A stretch of 64,000 bases of DNA, taken from positions 1 to 64,000 of the forward strand of contig DATJSU010000037.1 in NCBI GenBank assembly GCA_035503915.1. The letters run 5' to 3'. The stretch is from DATJMJ01 sp035503915 (GTDB lineage: Bacteria > Actinomycetota > Acidimicrobiia > Acidimicrobiales > Palsa-688). Position numbers and translations under genes: made by a program. Positions 51,043 through 59,193 of this stretch are shown piece by piece. The notes below the pieces were generated by a model. It searched no databases. It saw only the letters and a program-made list of their open reading frames with translations, and was not told the DNA's origin. Every line of letters starts with the position of its first letter. Position 1 is the stretch's first letter.

Positions 51043-52572
51043 TTGAACAGGTTGGGCCGCGACCGCCCGGCGCTCTTCGCGGCCATAGACCTGGGTGCCT
51101 CGAGCGCCCGTATGGCCGCTGGGCGCCTCGAAGGCGGCCGCCTTGAGATGCGAGAAGTAACCCGTCTCAGCAATGGGCCGGTCCCGCTCCCTGACGGTCT
51201 GCACTGGGACTTGCTGCGCATCCACCACGGAATGTTGGAGGCGCTTGGCCGGCTGTCGCGCGAAGCGAGCGATGCCGAGCTTTGGGTCGGTATCGACAGC
51301 TGGGGTGTCGACTACGGCCTGCTCGACGCCGAAGGGCACCTCCTCGGGCCCCCCTTCCACTACCGGGACTCTCGCACTGATGGCCAACTCGCGGTCCTGG
51401 GCTCGCTAGTAGCGCTGGCACGCGTGTACCAGGCTACTGGCATCCAGGAAATGGCCATAAACACTATTTGCCAGTTGCTGGTCGAGCGGTCAAGCGCGGC
51501 CTACTCGGTCGCCTCCCATCTCCTTTTGGTGCCGGACCTGCTGGCTTACCTGCTCACCGGCGAGCGTCGCTTCGAGCGCACGAACGCGTCCACCACCCAG
51601 TTGGTGGACAGCCGTACCGGCCAGCTCGTCGACTGGCTGTTCCCGCTGCTCGACATCCGCCGGGACCTGTTCCCGTCGCCCGTGCAGCCCGGTGAGATCT
51701 ACGGCCCGGCCCTGGGGGCGGTGGTGAGCACCGTGGGTATCCCGTTCCCGCCCACCGTGGTGGCGGTCGCTTCCCATGACACGGCGTCTGCTGTGCTGGC
51801 GGTGCCGGCGAGCACAGTCAATTTCGCTTATGTCGTGAGCGGGACATGGTCCCTCGTGGGGCTGGAGCTCGAGGCGCCGCTCATCTCGGACGCCACCCGG
51901 GCTGCCAACTTCTCCAACGAGCTCGGCTACGCCAACACCGTGCGGTTCCTGAAAAACGTCATGGGTTTCTGGATGCTGCAAGAATGCGAGCGGTCCTGGG
52001 CGCTTGAGGGCGACCCGGCGAACGTGGTCGAGCTCCTCCCGGCTGTTGAGGGTTGCACACCCTTCCGGTCACTAGTCGACACCGCTGACGCCGCCTTCGC
52101 CGTACCGGGGGACATGCCGGCGCGCATACGGGAGGCGTGCGCTCGACGCGGCGAACCGGTCCCGGCGACGAGGGCTGAAATGGTGCGCTGCGTCCTTGAC
52201 AGCATGGCCCTGGCCATCGCCGACGCGCTGGCGGAGGCGCAAGCTTGTAGCGCCAGGGTGGTGGAGGTGCTCCACGTAGTGGGCGGCGGCTCGTCCAACC
52301 GTTGTTTGCTCTCCCTCTTGGCCGCGGTCACCGGCCTCGATGTCGTAGCAGGCCCGGCCGAGGCCTCGGCCATCGGCAACCTTTTGGTGCAGTTCCAGGC
52401 CGCGGGCCTCATCGCTGGCCGTGAGGAGATGCGCGCCTTGGTCGGCCGTTCCTTCCCGCTCGTGCTTGCTCACCCCGACCCGGCCTTGGCGCGTGCTGCC
52501 GCTGGCGCCCGCGCCCGCTGGCGGCCAAGCGCGGCCCAGCCCCTCCTGGAGACCGCTAAAGGACCAGGGTGA
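51043..52572 (+). CDS. rhaB: L-rhamnulokinase
   Basis: About 509 residues from TTG 51043; an in-frame extension runs back into rhaI. FGGY-type sugar kinase: FAAIDLGASSARMAAGRLEG, GIDSWGVDYGLLD, HYRDSRTDGQ, the AVASHDTASAVLAVPA segment, VVSGTWSLVGLELEAPL, and the C-terminal VLHVVGGGSSNRCLLSLLAA. Phosphorylates L-rhamnulose at C1. Its ribosome site is weak (AGAGCGGG), and a TTG 9 bases later is possible. The aldolase that would split rhamnulose-1-P is not encoded in this window. Confidence 0.92.
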   Translation: MNRLGRDRPALFAAIDLGASSARMAAGRLEGGRLEMREVTRLSNGPVPLPDGLHWDLLRIHHGMLEALGRLSREASDAELWVGIDSWGVDYGLLDAEGHLLGPPFHYRDSRTDGQLAVLGSLVALARVYQATGIQEMAINTICQLLVERSSAAYSVASHLLLVPDLLAYLLTGERRFERTNASTTQLVDSRTGQLVDWLFPLLDIRRDLFPSPVQPGEIYGPALGAVVSTVGIPFPPTVVAVASHDTASAVLAVPASTVNFAYVVSGTWSLVGLELEAPLISDATRAANFSNELGYANTVRFLKNVMGFWMLQECERSWALEGDPANVVELLPAVEGCTPFRSLVDTADAAFAVPGDMPARIREACARRGEPVPATRAEMVRCVLDSMALAIADALAEAQACSARVVEVLHVVGGGSSNRCLLSLLAAVTGLDVVAGPAEASAIGNLLVQFQAAGLIAGREEMRALVGRSFPLVLAHPDPALARAAAGARARWRPSAAQPLLETAKGPG

Positions 52573-52616
52573 AAAAATGACCGCCGTGCTCAGCGCTGCC
52601 CGCGACTACGGCGCAG

Positions 52617-53417
52617 TCAGCTCGCCTCAAGCAGCTCCATTACCTCTTCGTGCAGTTCGGGGCTGGCGGCTGCGACGAGCGATTCGGAACTGACCGACCA
52701 AGGGTGGCCATCCAGCCCGGTCACTTTGGCGCCCGCTTCCTCGGCGAGCAGGGCCCCTGCGGCGGGGTGCACGGGGCTCACTGAGAACAAGACGTACGCG
52801 GAGATCCTGGCAGCGGCCAAGTAAGCCAACGAAACCGTAGAGCCGAAGGAGCGCAGCTCCCAGCGTTCGCTCGCTGCCACCGCGCTCATGAACCTCGCGT
52901 ACCGCCCGCGCTGTTCCTTTTCGGACGGCCACCCCTCGATCACGATTGTCCGGCTGTCTGGGCTCGCGCGAAGGCGGCGCGCATGAGTGCCCCGGATGGC
53001 AAATGCGCCCGTGCCGTGCTGCGCGACATAAACGTCGCCAGTCGCGCCATCGCCGACGGCGCTACAGGTTGCACTTACGCCCTCGATCAACGCTACGTTT
53101 ACGGAAAAGATCGCAAGATGTGAAGCAAAATTGCGCGTCCCGCAGATGGGGTCGACAAGCCAGCAAGGGTACCCAGGTGCGGCTTCGCCGCCGCTTTCTT
53201 CACCGATCACGGGGTAATGGAACTGCTCTCCGAGCACCAGTTTTATTGCTTCTTCGGCGGCGATGTCCGTCCCCGTCACGATATCGAGACCGCCTTTGGA
53301 GCGGATATCGCTTGCGCCGACTCGTGCGTGCGCGACCTGGAGGCCGCGCCGAGCGGCTTCAAGAGCGACGAGCGACTCGGGGCGAAGGTCGCCCAAGATT
53401 TCCGAGAGCTGTTCCAA
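52617..53417 (-). CDS. Inositol monophosphatase-like protein with altered metal site
   Basis: 266 residues of IMPase fold: IVTGTDIAAEEAIKLVL, YPVIGEESGGE (Glu73/Glu74) and WLVDPICGTRNFASHLAIF. The canonical DPIDGT is DPICGT, so the second metal-binding Asp is Cys92. The C-terminal WDxAAG motif reads VHPAAGALLAEEAG, replacing the third-metal Asp with His217. Both changes touch metal ligands, so ordinary phosphatase activity is doubtful. It may be inactive, use other metals, or have another substrate. Convergent with rhaB, 44 bases apart; a role with rhamnose is not evident. Confidence 0.8.
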   Translation of the reverse strand: MEQLSEILGDLRPESLVALEAARRGLQVAHARVGASDIRSKGGLDIVTGTDIAAEEAIKLVLGEQFHYPVIGEESGGEAAPGYPCWLVDPICGTRNFASHLAIFSVNVALIEGVSATCSAVGDGATGDVYVAQHGTGAFAIRGTHARRLRASPDSRTIVIEGWPSEKEQRGRYARFMSAVAASERWELRSFGSTVSLAYLAAARISAYVLFSVSPVHPAAGALLAEEAGAKVTGLDGHPWSVSSESLVAAASPELHEEVMELLEAS

Positions 53418-53521
53418 CCCTTGTCAGGGTAGTTCCGAAGCTGAAGCGGCCGCTCCCACTTCCTTCAATGACGCCCCGGGGAGCAGTCGGCACCTGCTAG
53501 TAGCGGCACGAGTACCTCTTG

Positions 53522-54370
53522 TTAGTGGCTCGCGCGGAGGGCCTTCAGCACGACGGGGTCGAGCGCGGCTCCCTCGACCAGGCGCTCCTCCAGGTTTTCG
53601 ACGCCCGCCCAATCGCGAAGCGCCGCCTGGAGTTGGGCAGCAGAGCCTCCAGCAGGCGGGTGCCCTCGCTCCGCCAGCAAGCGCCTCACCTCGCCGGCAA
53701 GCTCGTCACTGAACGGGAGGAGCTGCTCGCGCGGAGTCTTGCCGAAATATAGGTTGTGCAGTTCGAGGAGGCGTTCGAGCTCCTCCAAGGGGTGGGGGTG
53801 GTCGTCGACCCTGAGGTCGACCTGGACATCGCTCCTGCCCCCGTAACCAGCGCCAGGGCTGACGACCAGGAGAGCTGCCGATTGGCGGCCCCGCCTGTCA
53901 CCGCCCGCTCGGTCGCCGGCATCCAGAGCACCAAGGAGGGAGCGCGACAGGGGCGTCTCAGGCTCGCGGTTGAGCCATGCGCTTTCCATCGACGCCACCA
54001 CCGCTTCACTTTCCAGGATGTTGCCCTGGAGCGCATAGCCCTCGCCAGATCTCCCACCAGCCCAGGGGCTGCACCCTGAACCGGTGTACGTCGCTCCCGC
54101 CCCAGTTGGCGCGACGACGCCAAGTTGCCTCGAAACCTTCCCGAGGTCCCCACTTGTCAACGTACCGACCACTTGGTCGGCGTTCACGCCGCTCTGGAGG
54201 AGCTCCAAGCCCGCCTCGCGGTAAGTGAGGTTTGCCGTCGCCTGAGTGGCGACGGCACCTATGCCCGCACGTGCCGCTGGCACGACTGAGCCTACCGCGA
54301 GGAACTTGGAAGCTACTGCAACGCCAAATGAGCACCCGTCCTCACCGCGGGCGACGATCGAGAAGGTCAT
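53522..54370 (-). CDS. DUF1028 family protein
   Basis: 282 residues from ATG 54370; the frame extends to 54541, but that part is not homologous. The family core is plain: TFSIVARGEDGCSFGVAVAS, KFLAVGSVVPAARAGIGAVA, TQATANLTYREAGLELL, YALQGNILESEAVVASM, and DDHPHPLEELERLLELHNLY. The C-terminal 70 residues carry a peptidoglycan-binding-like helical end (LAERGHPPAGGSAAQLQAAL). DUF1028 proteins have an Ntn-hydrolase-like fold; their reaction is unknown. Confidence 0.88.
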   Translation of the reverse strand: MTFSIVARGEDGCSFGVAVASKFLAVGSVVPAARAGIGAVATQATANLTYREAGLELLQSGVNADQVVGTLTSGDLGKVSRQLGVVAPTGAGATYTGSGCSPWAGGRSGEGYALQGNILESEAVVASMESAWLNREPETPLSRSLLGALDAGDRAGGDRRGRQSAALLVVSPGAGYGGRSDVQVDLRVDDHPHPLEELERLLELHNLYFGKTPREQLLPFSDELAGEVRRLLAERGHPPAGGSAAQLQAALRDWAGVENLEERLVEGAALDPVVLKALRASH

Positions 54371-54444
54371 GCCGGGGACGAGCCTAGCCGACCAACAAAA
54401 CGGCCAAAATGGTGGTAAGAGCAGGCCCCTGGTAGCTTCCGTGC

Positions 54445-55407
54445 ATGGACATTGACATGCCCTTGCGCAAAATTGGTTCCCTAAGCGTCTCGATTGTCGG
54501 TCTTGGGTGCAACAATTTCGGTGGCCGCACCGACGAGGCACAAAGCGCTCGTGTCATATTTGCCGCCCTTGACGCAGGGATTAATTTCTTTGACACTGCC
54601 GACGTCTACGCCGGCACTTTGAGTGAACAGATCGTCGGCCGCGCATTAGCCAATCGCCGAGACGAGGTTGTGATCGCTACCAAGTTCGGTATGGAGCTCA
54701 GCCCGCAGGAGCACGGTGCCGCTCCTGCGTACGTCAAATCAGCGATCGAGGACAGCCTCCGGCGCCTGGGCACTGACTACGTCGACCTTTACCAATTGCA
54801 CAAGCCGGACGCGGCAACTCCCATCAGCGACACTCTCGGCGCCCTCGCTCAGCTTGTGACAGAGGGTAAGGTCCGCGAGATCGGTTGCTCCAATTTTTCC
54901 GCCTTGCAGCTCCAAGAGGCGGAGCAGGCCACCGCGCCTGGCGCGCCTGGCTTTGTCAGTGTCCAAAACGAGTACAGCTTGCTGCAGCGCGAGCCGGAAG
55001 TCGAGGTGCTTGCTGAATGCGAGCGCCAAGCCCTCGCCTTCATACCGTTCTTCCCCCTGAAAATGGGCCTGCTGTCAGGGAAGTTCCGCTTCGGGCAACC
55101 TCCTCCCCCAGGGACACGCATTGCCGGCATGCCCGCCGAGCGCCAGCGCGAGCTTCTGGGAGAAAATGCCATGGGGCTCCTGCAAAAGCTCGAGGATTAC
55201 GCGACCGGGCGCGGCCACACCCTCTTGGAGCTGGCCACTGGCTGGCTCCTGGCCAAGCCCACCGTGTGCTCGGTGATCTCGGGCGCGACCAGGCCCGAGC
55301 AAGTTTCCGCAAATGCGAAAGCCGCTACTTGGGTGCTCACGCCCCAGGAAGTCGCGGAAGTCGATGCGATAGCGCCACCCCCGGGGACGGGCCCTTTCGC
55401 TCCTTAG
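54445..55407 (+). CDS. Aldo/keto reductase
   Basis: 320 residues. The catalytic tetrad is visible: Asp in INFFDTADVYAG, Tyr of the same segment, Lys in VVIATKFGM and His in YVDLYQLHKPD. NADPH-binding motifs follow (IGCSNFSALQLQEA, SVISGATRPEQVSANAKAA). Substrate unknown. A second in-frame ATG at 54457 is possible. Its stop overlaps that of the convergent APC transporter by 4 bases. Confidence 0.9.
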   Translation: MDIDMPLRKIGSLSVSIVGLGCNNFGGRTDEAQSARVIFAALDAGINFFDTADVYAGTLSEQIVGRALANRRDEVVIATKFGMELSPQEHGAAPAYVKSAIEDSLRRLGTDYVDLYQLHKPDAATPISDTLGALAQLVTEGKVREIGCSNFSALQLQEAEQATAPGAPGFVSVQNEYSLLQREPEVEVLAECERQALAFIPFFPLKMGLLSGKFRFGQPPPPGTRIAGMPAERQRELLGENAMGLLQKLEDYATGRGHTLLELATGWLLAKPTVCSVISGATRPEQVSANAKAATWVLTPQEVAEVDAIAPPPGTGPFAP

Positions 55408-57773
55408 CCCCGCATCGGGTCGGTAGGAGGCCTTTTGAGGACCTCGTGGAGCGGGTTGAGCATCGCAAGGCGCCCGTTGAGCTCGCCGATGGTCCCCTCT
55501 GCCAAGAGCTGGGCGCCCGTCTGGATGCCTGGGACGTCTCTTCGGGTGAAGACCAGAGTTGTCGAGCCGGTGCGGTCGGTGAGCGTGCAGCTGAGCACTT
55601 TTGTTCCCCGCCACGGCTGCACTTCGACCGCTGTTACCCGGCCCGCTATGCGAGCGCGCTGGCGCCAGCGGATGTCGCGCACTGCCACTGCGCCTTCGAC
55701 GGGCACAAGGCCTTCATCTCGTTCGCCTTCACGGCCCCGCCTGTTCGGGTCGGGCCGGGGTCTTTCCCTCACCTGCCAAACGCGGCGCGGCGCACGCATG
55801 TTGGCTGCGCGCCTGTGCGCTTTGCCAATCTTGCGCACCTGGAAGGGCACGATCGTCGCGTTCGCGTGCGGGAGGCGGCCCACCATAGCCGCCAACCGGT
55901 CGGCCGTGCGGTCATGGAGGAGGTGGCCCCATGCCCAGGTGTAGAGGCGCCGCGGCAGGAGCACGCTGACCTCGGTGTCCCCACCCACCAAGGCCGCGCT
56001 CACCAGCTCGAGAGCTGCTCTCGCCAAGCGGCGGTCGCGGCATTCCCTGATCTCGAGGGGGAGCCTGCGGATCATGAGCCGCTCCCAGTTGTCTCTCAGC
56101 AGTTGAGCCGCCTGGTTGTCGAGGAGGAAATGGACGGCACGGATCTCGTCAGGGTCGAGGCTGCGGGCGTACTGGATCGCGCGCGCGGTTGCGAGGTCAA
56201 GCCTGTCCACGAAGACCAGCACCAAGTGGCGTCGCAGCACCGGCAGCTCCGAGGCTTCGGCCGCGCCGTGCTCCAGCTGCTCGGCTTCTGCTCTGTACTG
56301 GCGGTTGAGGCGGATCAAGCCGAGAGTGAGGAACGGGAAGAGCACAACGACTGTCCAGGCGCCCTGCGTGAACTTTGCCACAGCGAGCACCATCACCACG
56401 ACGAAAGACAGCACTGAGGCGCTCGCATTTATCACAAGCCTGCGCTGCCAACCCGGTCTTCGGTGCGTCAGATGGTGCTTGCTCATGCCCGCGCCGGCCA
56501 TCGTGAAGCCCGTGAAGACACCGATGGCGTAAACGGCGACCAGCGATGTGACGTTGCTCCTCGTTACTAACAGGAGGCCAATGGCGACGATCGCGAGGAC
56601 GATGATCCCGTTGGAGAAGGTCAGCCTGTGGCCGCGTTTTGTCAGTTGCCTGGGCAGGAAGCGGTCCCCGGCCACGAAACTTGCGAGGTAGGGGAACCCG
56701 TTGAAGCTCGTGTTGCCGCCTGTGTAGAGGATGAGGAGGGTGGCGAGCTGCACCAGGAGGTAAAGGACGTGGCCGAAAGAGCTCGACCCGAAAACGACCT
56801 GAGCTTCCTGTGAGATAACCGTCGGGAAGCCGGCTACGAAGGGGGCGGCGTGGGTCCAGCGGGCCAGGAAAGAGATCCCTAGCACGAGCGACCCAAGAGT
56901 CATGCTCATCATCACGTACACCCGGCGTGCCCGCTTGGCCTCGGGCGGTTTGAAAGTGCTCACGCCGTTTGAGATCGCCTCCACGCCGGTGAGCGAGGAC
57001 CCGCCGTTGGCAAAAGAGCGCAACACTATGAAGACTGATGCTCCCATCAGCAAACCGCTCCCGGGCTGGCCGAAGTGGTAGAGGCCGTGACGGTGAAGGG
57101 AAAGTTGGGGAAGGCCGGTTGTCAATGACCGAGCGATACCGGTGATGATGACGCTCCCCATGGCAGCGATGAAGAAATAGGTCGGGAAAGCAAAAATTTG
57201 CCCGGCCTCCCTTATCCCACGGAGGTTCCCGTAAGCGAGCACTGCCACAGCGCCGACACTTATGTAGACGTTGTAGGGACCGAGCACGGGGTAGGCAGAG
57301 ACAAGGGCGTCCGTGCCGGCAGCAGTTTGCACCGCGACCGTTACCGTGTAGTCGATGAGGAGGGCGACCGCTGCTATCTGGGCCACAGTGGGCCCGAAAT
57401 TGTCCCTTGCCACTACGTAGGAGCCGCCGGCCCGGGTATAGACCATCACGACTTCCCTGTAGGACAGGGTGACGAAGAACAGGACGAGCAAGATCGCCAA
57501 GGTGATCGGCAGCACGAGCGTGAACGCCGCGACACCGACCCACTTCACGAGCTCGACGAGCATCTCTTCGGTGCCGTACGCCGATGACGAGATGGCATCG
57601 GGTGTCAGCACGCCCATCCCGACGATGCTGCCCAAGCGCTCAGTTGCCAGCTCCTCGGTCACCATCGGGCGTCCGAGCAGGAAGTTCTTGACCCGGTAGA
57701 GAACCGTCTCAGGCAGGTCCGAAACCCTCGGCTCCACTACTGGCAGCTCTTCCGCATCGTCCAAGCCGCTCAT
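55404..57773 (-). CDS. KimA-like APC potassium transporter fused to a C-terminal OB-fold domain
   Basis: 789 residues. The N-terminus (FLLGRPMVTEELATERLG, VLTPDAISSSAYGTEEMLVE) matches the KimA branch of the APC superfamily, with about 12 helices to residue 490, for example FVTLSYREVVMVYTRAGGSY and ASLTGVEAISNGVSTFKPPE. A cytoplasmic regulatory domain (about 500-660, LRRHLVLVFVDRLDLATARA) follows as in that branch. The last 85 residues (RARIAGRVTAVEVQPWRGTK ... GAQLLAEGTIGELNGRLAML) look like an OB-fold nucleic-acid-binding domain. In M. tuberculosis similar parts are separate genes, Rv2690c and Rv2694c, flanking ceoBC. Potassium is inferred from the TrkA neighbours. Confidence 0.82.
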   Translation of the reverse strand: MSGLDDAEELPVVEPRVSDLPETVLYRVKNFLLGRPMVTEELATERLGSIVGMGVLTPDAISSSAYGTEEMLVELVKWVGVAAFTLVLPITLAILLVLFFVTLSYREVVMVYTRAGGSYVVARDNFGPTVAQIAAVALLIDYTVTVAVQTAAGTDALVSAYPVLGPYNVYISVGAVAVLAYGNLRGIREAGQIFAFPTYFFIAAMGSVIITGIARSLTTGLPQLSLHRHGLYHFGQPGSGLLMGASVFIVLRSFANGGSSLTGVEAISNGVSTFKPPEAKRARRVYVMMSMTLGSLVLGISFLARWTHAAPFVAGFPTVISQEAQVVFGSSSFGHVLYLLVQLATLLILYTGGNTSFNGFPYLASFVAGDRFLPRQLTKRGHRLTFSNGIIVLAIVAIGLLLVTRSNVTSLVAVYAIGVFTGFTMAGAGMSKHHLTHRRPGWQRRLVINASASVLSFVVVMVLAVAKFTQGAWTVVVLFPFLTLGLIRLNRQYRAEAEQLEHGAAEASELPVLRRHLVLVFVDRLDLATARAIQYARSLDPDEIRAVHFLLDNQAAQLLRDNWERLMIRRLPLEIRECRDRRLARAALELVSAALVGGDTEVSVLLPRRLYTWAWGHLLHDRTADRLAAMVGRLPHANATIVPFQVRKIGKAHRRAANMRAPRRVWQVRERPRPDPNRRGREGERDEGLVPVEGAVAVRDIRWRQRARIAGRVTAVEVQPWRGTKVLSCTLTDRTGSTTLVFTRRDVPGIQTGAQLLAEGTIGELNGRLAMLNPLHEVLKRPPTDPMRG

Positions 57774-57847
57774 CGGTACGATTGTGGTCTCGCCGCGGGG
57801 CCCCGGCGAATTGCGGCCGGGCCCGCCAAAGGTGGTTGCATGTTGTA

Positions 57848-58507
57848 GTGCGGATCGTAGTGGTCGGTTGTGGGCGTGTCGGGTCGGAGCTGGCGATGCT
57901 GCTTTCCAGAGAGGGCAACGACGTCGCCGTCATCGACAAAGACGCCCGGGCCTTGCAGCGCCTGGCTATGGACTGGGGCGGTAAGGGCGTTGTCGGGTTC
58001 GGGTTCGACCGGGACGCTTTGGAGGAAGCGGGCATTGACGGCGCAGTTGCGCTGGCCGCGGTCACCAATGGCGACAATTCCAACATCCTCACGGCACGCA
58101 TAGCGCGCGAAACGTACCAAGTGCCTAACGTCGTAGCCCGGATCTACGACCCGCGACGCGCGGTGATCTACCGCCGCCTCGGCATACAGACGGTGGCTAC
58201 CGTAACTTGGACCGTAGACCAGGTGGTTCGCCGGCTCCTCCCAGCGCGCACGGTCACGGAATGGACGAGCCCCTCTGGCGAGGTCGTCATGGTCGAGCGC
58301 TCCCTACCCCCAAGCTGGGTCGGCTATCGTCTCGACGACCTCGAAATGGCTGCTCAGATGAAGATCGTGGCTTTGACGCGGGCAGGTAAAGGGGCACTGC
58401 CCAAGCCGGGCACGGTCGGGCAGGAGAACGACGTGCTTTACCTGACGGTGGCTGCGCACGCGCTTGCCGACCTCGAGGAGCGGTTGAAGTCAGGCCCCCG
58501 TTCATGA
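57848..58507 (+). CDS. trkA: TrkA-type potassium uptake regulatory protein (CeoB-like)
   Basis: About 219 residues from GTG 57848; earlier in-frame codons lack similarity. RCK_N Rossmann domain with RIVVVGCGRVGSELAMLLSR, the acidic VAVIDKD loop, and ALAAVTNGDNSNILTARIAR; RCK_C domain from about 130 (EVVMVERSLPPSWVGYRL). Such subunits bind NAD(H) or ATP and gate K+ transporters on the membrane's inner face. Divergent from the KimA-like gene over 74 bases; overlaps the second TrkA gene by four bases. Confidence 0.87.
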   Translation: MRIVVVGCGRVGSELAMLLSREGNDVAVIDKDARALQRLAMDWGGKGVVGFGFDRDALEEAGIDGAVALAAVTNGDNSNILTARIARETYQVPNVVARIYDPRRAVIYRRLGIQTVATVTWTVDQVVRRLLPARTVTEWTSPSGEVVMVERSLPPSWVGYRLDDLEMAAQMKIVALTRAGKGALPKPGTVGQENDVLYLTVAAHALADLEERLKSGPRS

Positions 58508-59181
58508 AGGTCGTCATCGCGGGCGCGGGCAACGTGGGCACTTTCTTGGCGGGCGACCTCCGCCGAGCAGGGCACGAAGTCCTCGTCATCGAGATCGACC
58601 CAGACGTGGCTTCTCGCTGGGGTGCGCTCGATGTTCCCGTTGTCGTAAGAGACGCGTGCGAGGTTTCCGCATTGGACGTGGCCGGGCTGGCGACAACCGA
58701 CGTCGTGGTCGCGGCGACGGGCGACGACGAGGATAACTTGGTGATTTCCCTGCTTGCCAAACAGGAATTCGCCGTCCCTCGCGTCGTGGCCCGGGTCAAC
58801 CACCCCAAGAACCACTGGCTGTTCAACCAGACCTGGGGCGTCGACATCGCAGTTTCCACCCCCCACCTGCTCGCATCTCTCGTCGAGGAAGCAGTCTCAG
58901 TCGGTTCGCTGGTCCGCCTGCTCCAGCTCGAGTCGTCCGGTGCGCACCTTGTAGAAGTCACCCTTGCGCCGGGGTCCCCGGCGGCAGGCCAGCAGCTCGC
59001 ACAGCTCGGCATGCCTCGGGACGCGACCGTCGTCGCCGTCGTTAGGAGGGCGCATGTCGTGGTACCGCGAGGCGACACCACCTTCGAGGTGGGCGACGAA
59101 GTCCTTGTCCTCGCGTCACCAGAGTCAGAAGACGCTGTGAGGGCGCTGTTGGTGGCAGGAGTGCCCGAGCAGGGGCCCTAA
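58504..59181 (+). CDS. trkA: Second TrkA-type regulatory protein (CeoC-like)
   Basis: 225 residues, coupled to the previous gene (ATGA). Rossmann motif KVVIAGAGNVGTFLAGDLRR, VLVIEIDPD loop, TTDVVVAATGDDEDNLVISL, then an RCK_C domain (GAHLVEVTLAPGSPAAGQQL, TFEVGDEVLVLAS). The two proteins probably form a hetero-oligomeric ring as for CeoB/CeoC of mycobacteria. No TrkH/KtrB channel is encoded here, so the likely partner is the KimA-like transporter. Confidence 0.87.
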   Translation: MKVVIAGAGNVGTFLAGDLRRAGHEVLVIEIDPDVASRWGALDVPVVVRDACEVSALDVAGLATTDVVVAATGDDEDNLVISLLAKQEFAVPRVVARVNHPKNHWLFNQTWGVDIAVSTPHLLASLVEEAVSVGSLVRLLQLESSGAHLVEVTLAPGSPAAGQQLAQLGMPRDATVVAVVRRAHVVVPRGDTTFEVGDEVLVLASPESEDAVRALLVAGVPEQGP

Positions 59182-59193
59182 GAGCGCCCTACC

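Noticed and set aside
55017..56417. Long forward frame opposite the APC transporter 3' half
   Set aside because: No recognisable motif, biased composition, overlaps two well-supported genes.
56197..57543. Long minus-strand frame inside the APC transporter gene
   Set aside because: Arg/His/Pro-rich out-of-frame product; the transporter frame has full membrane topology.
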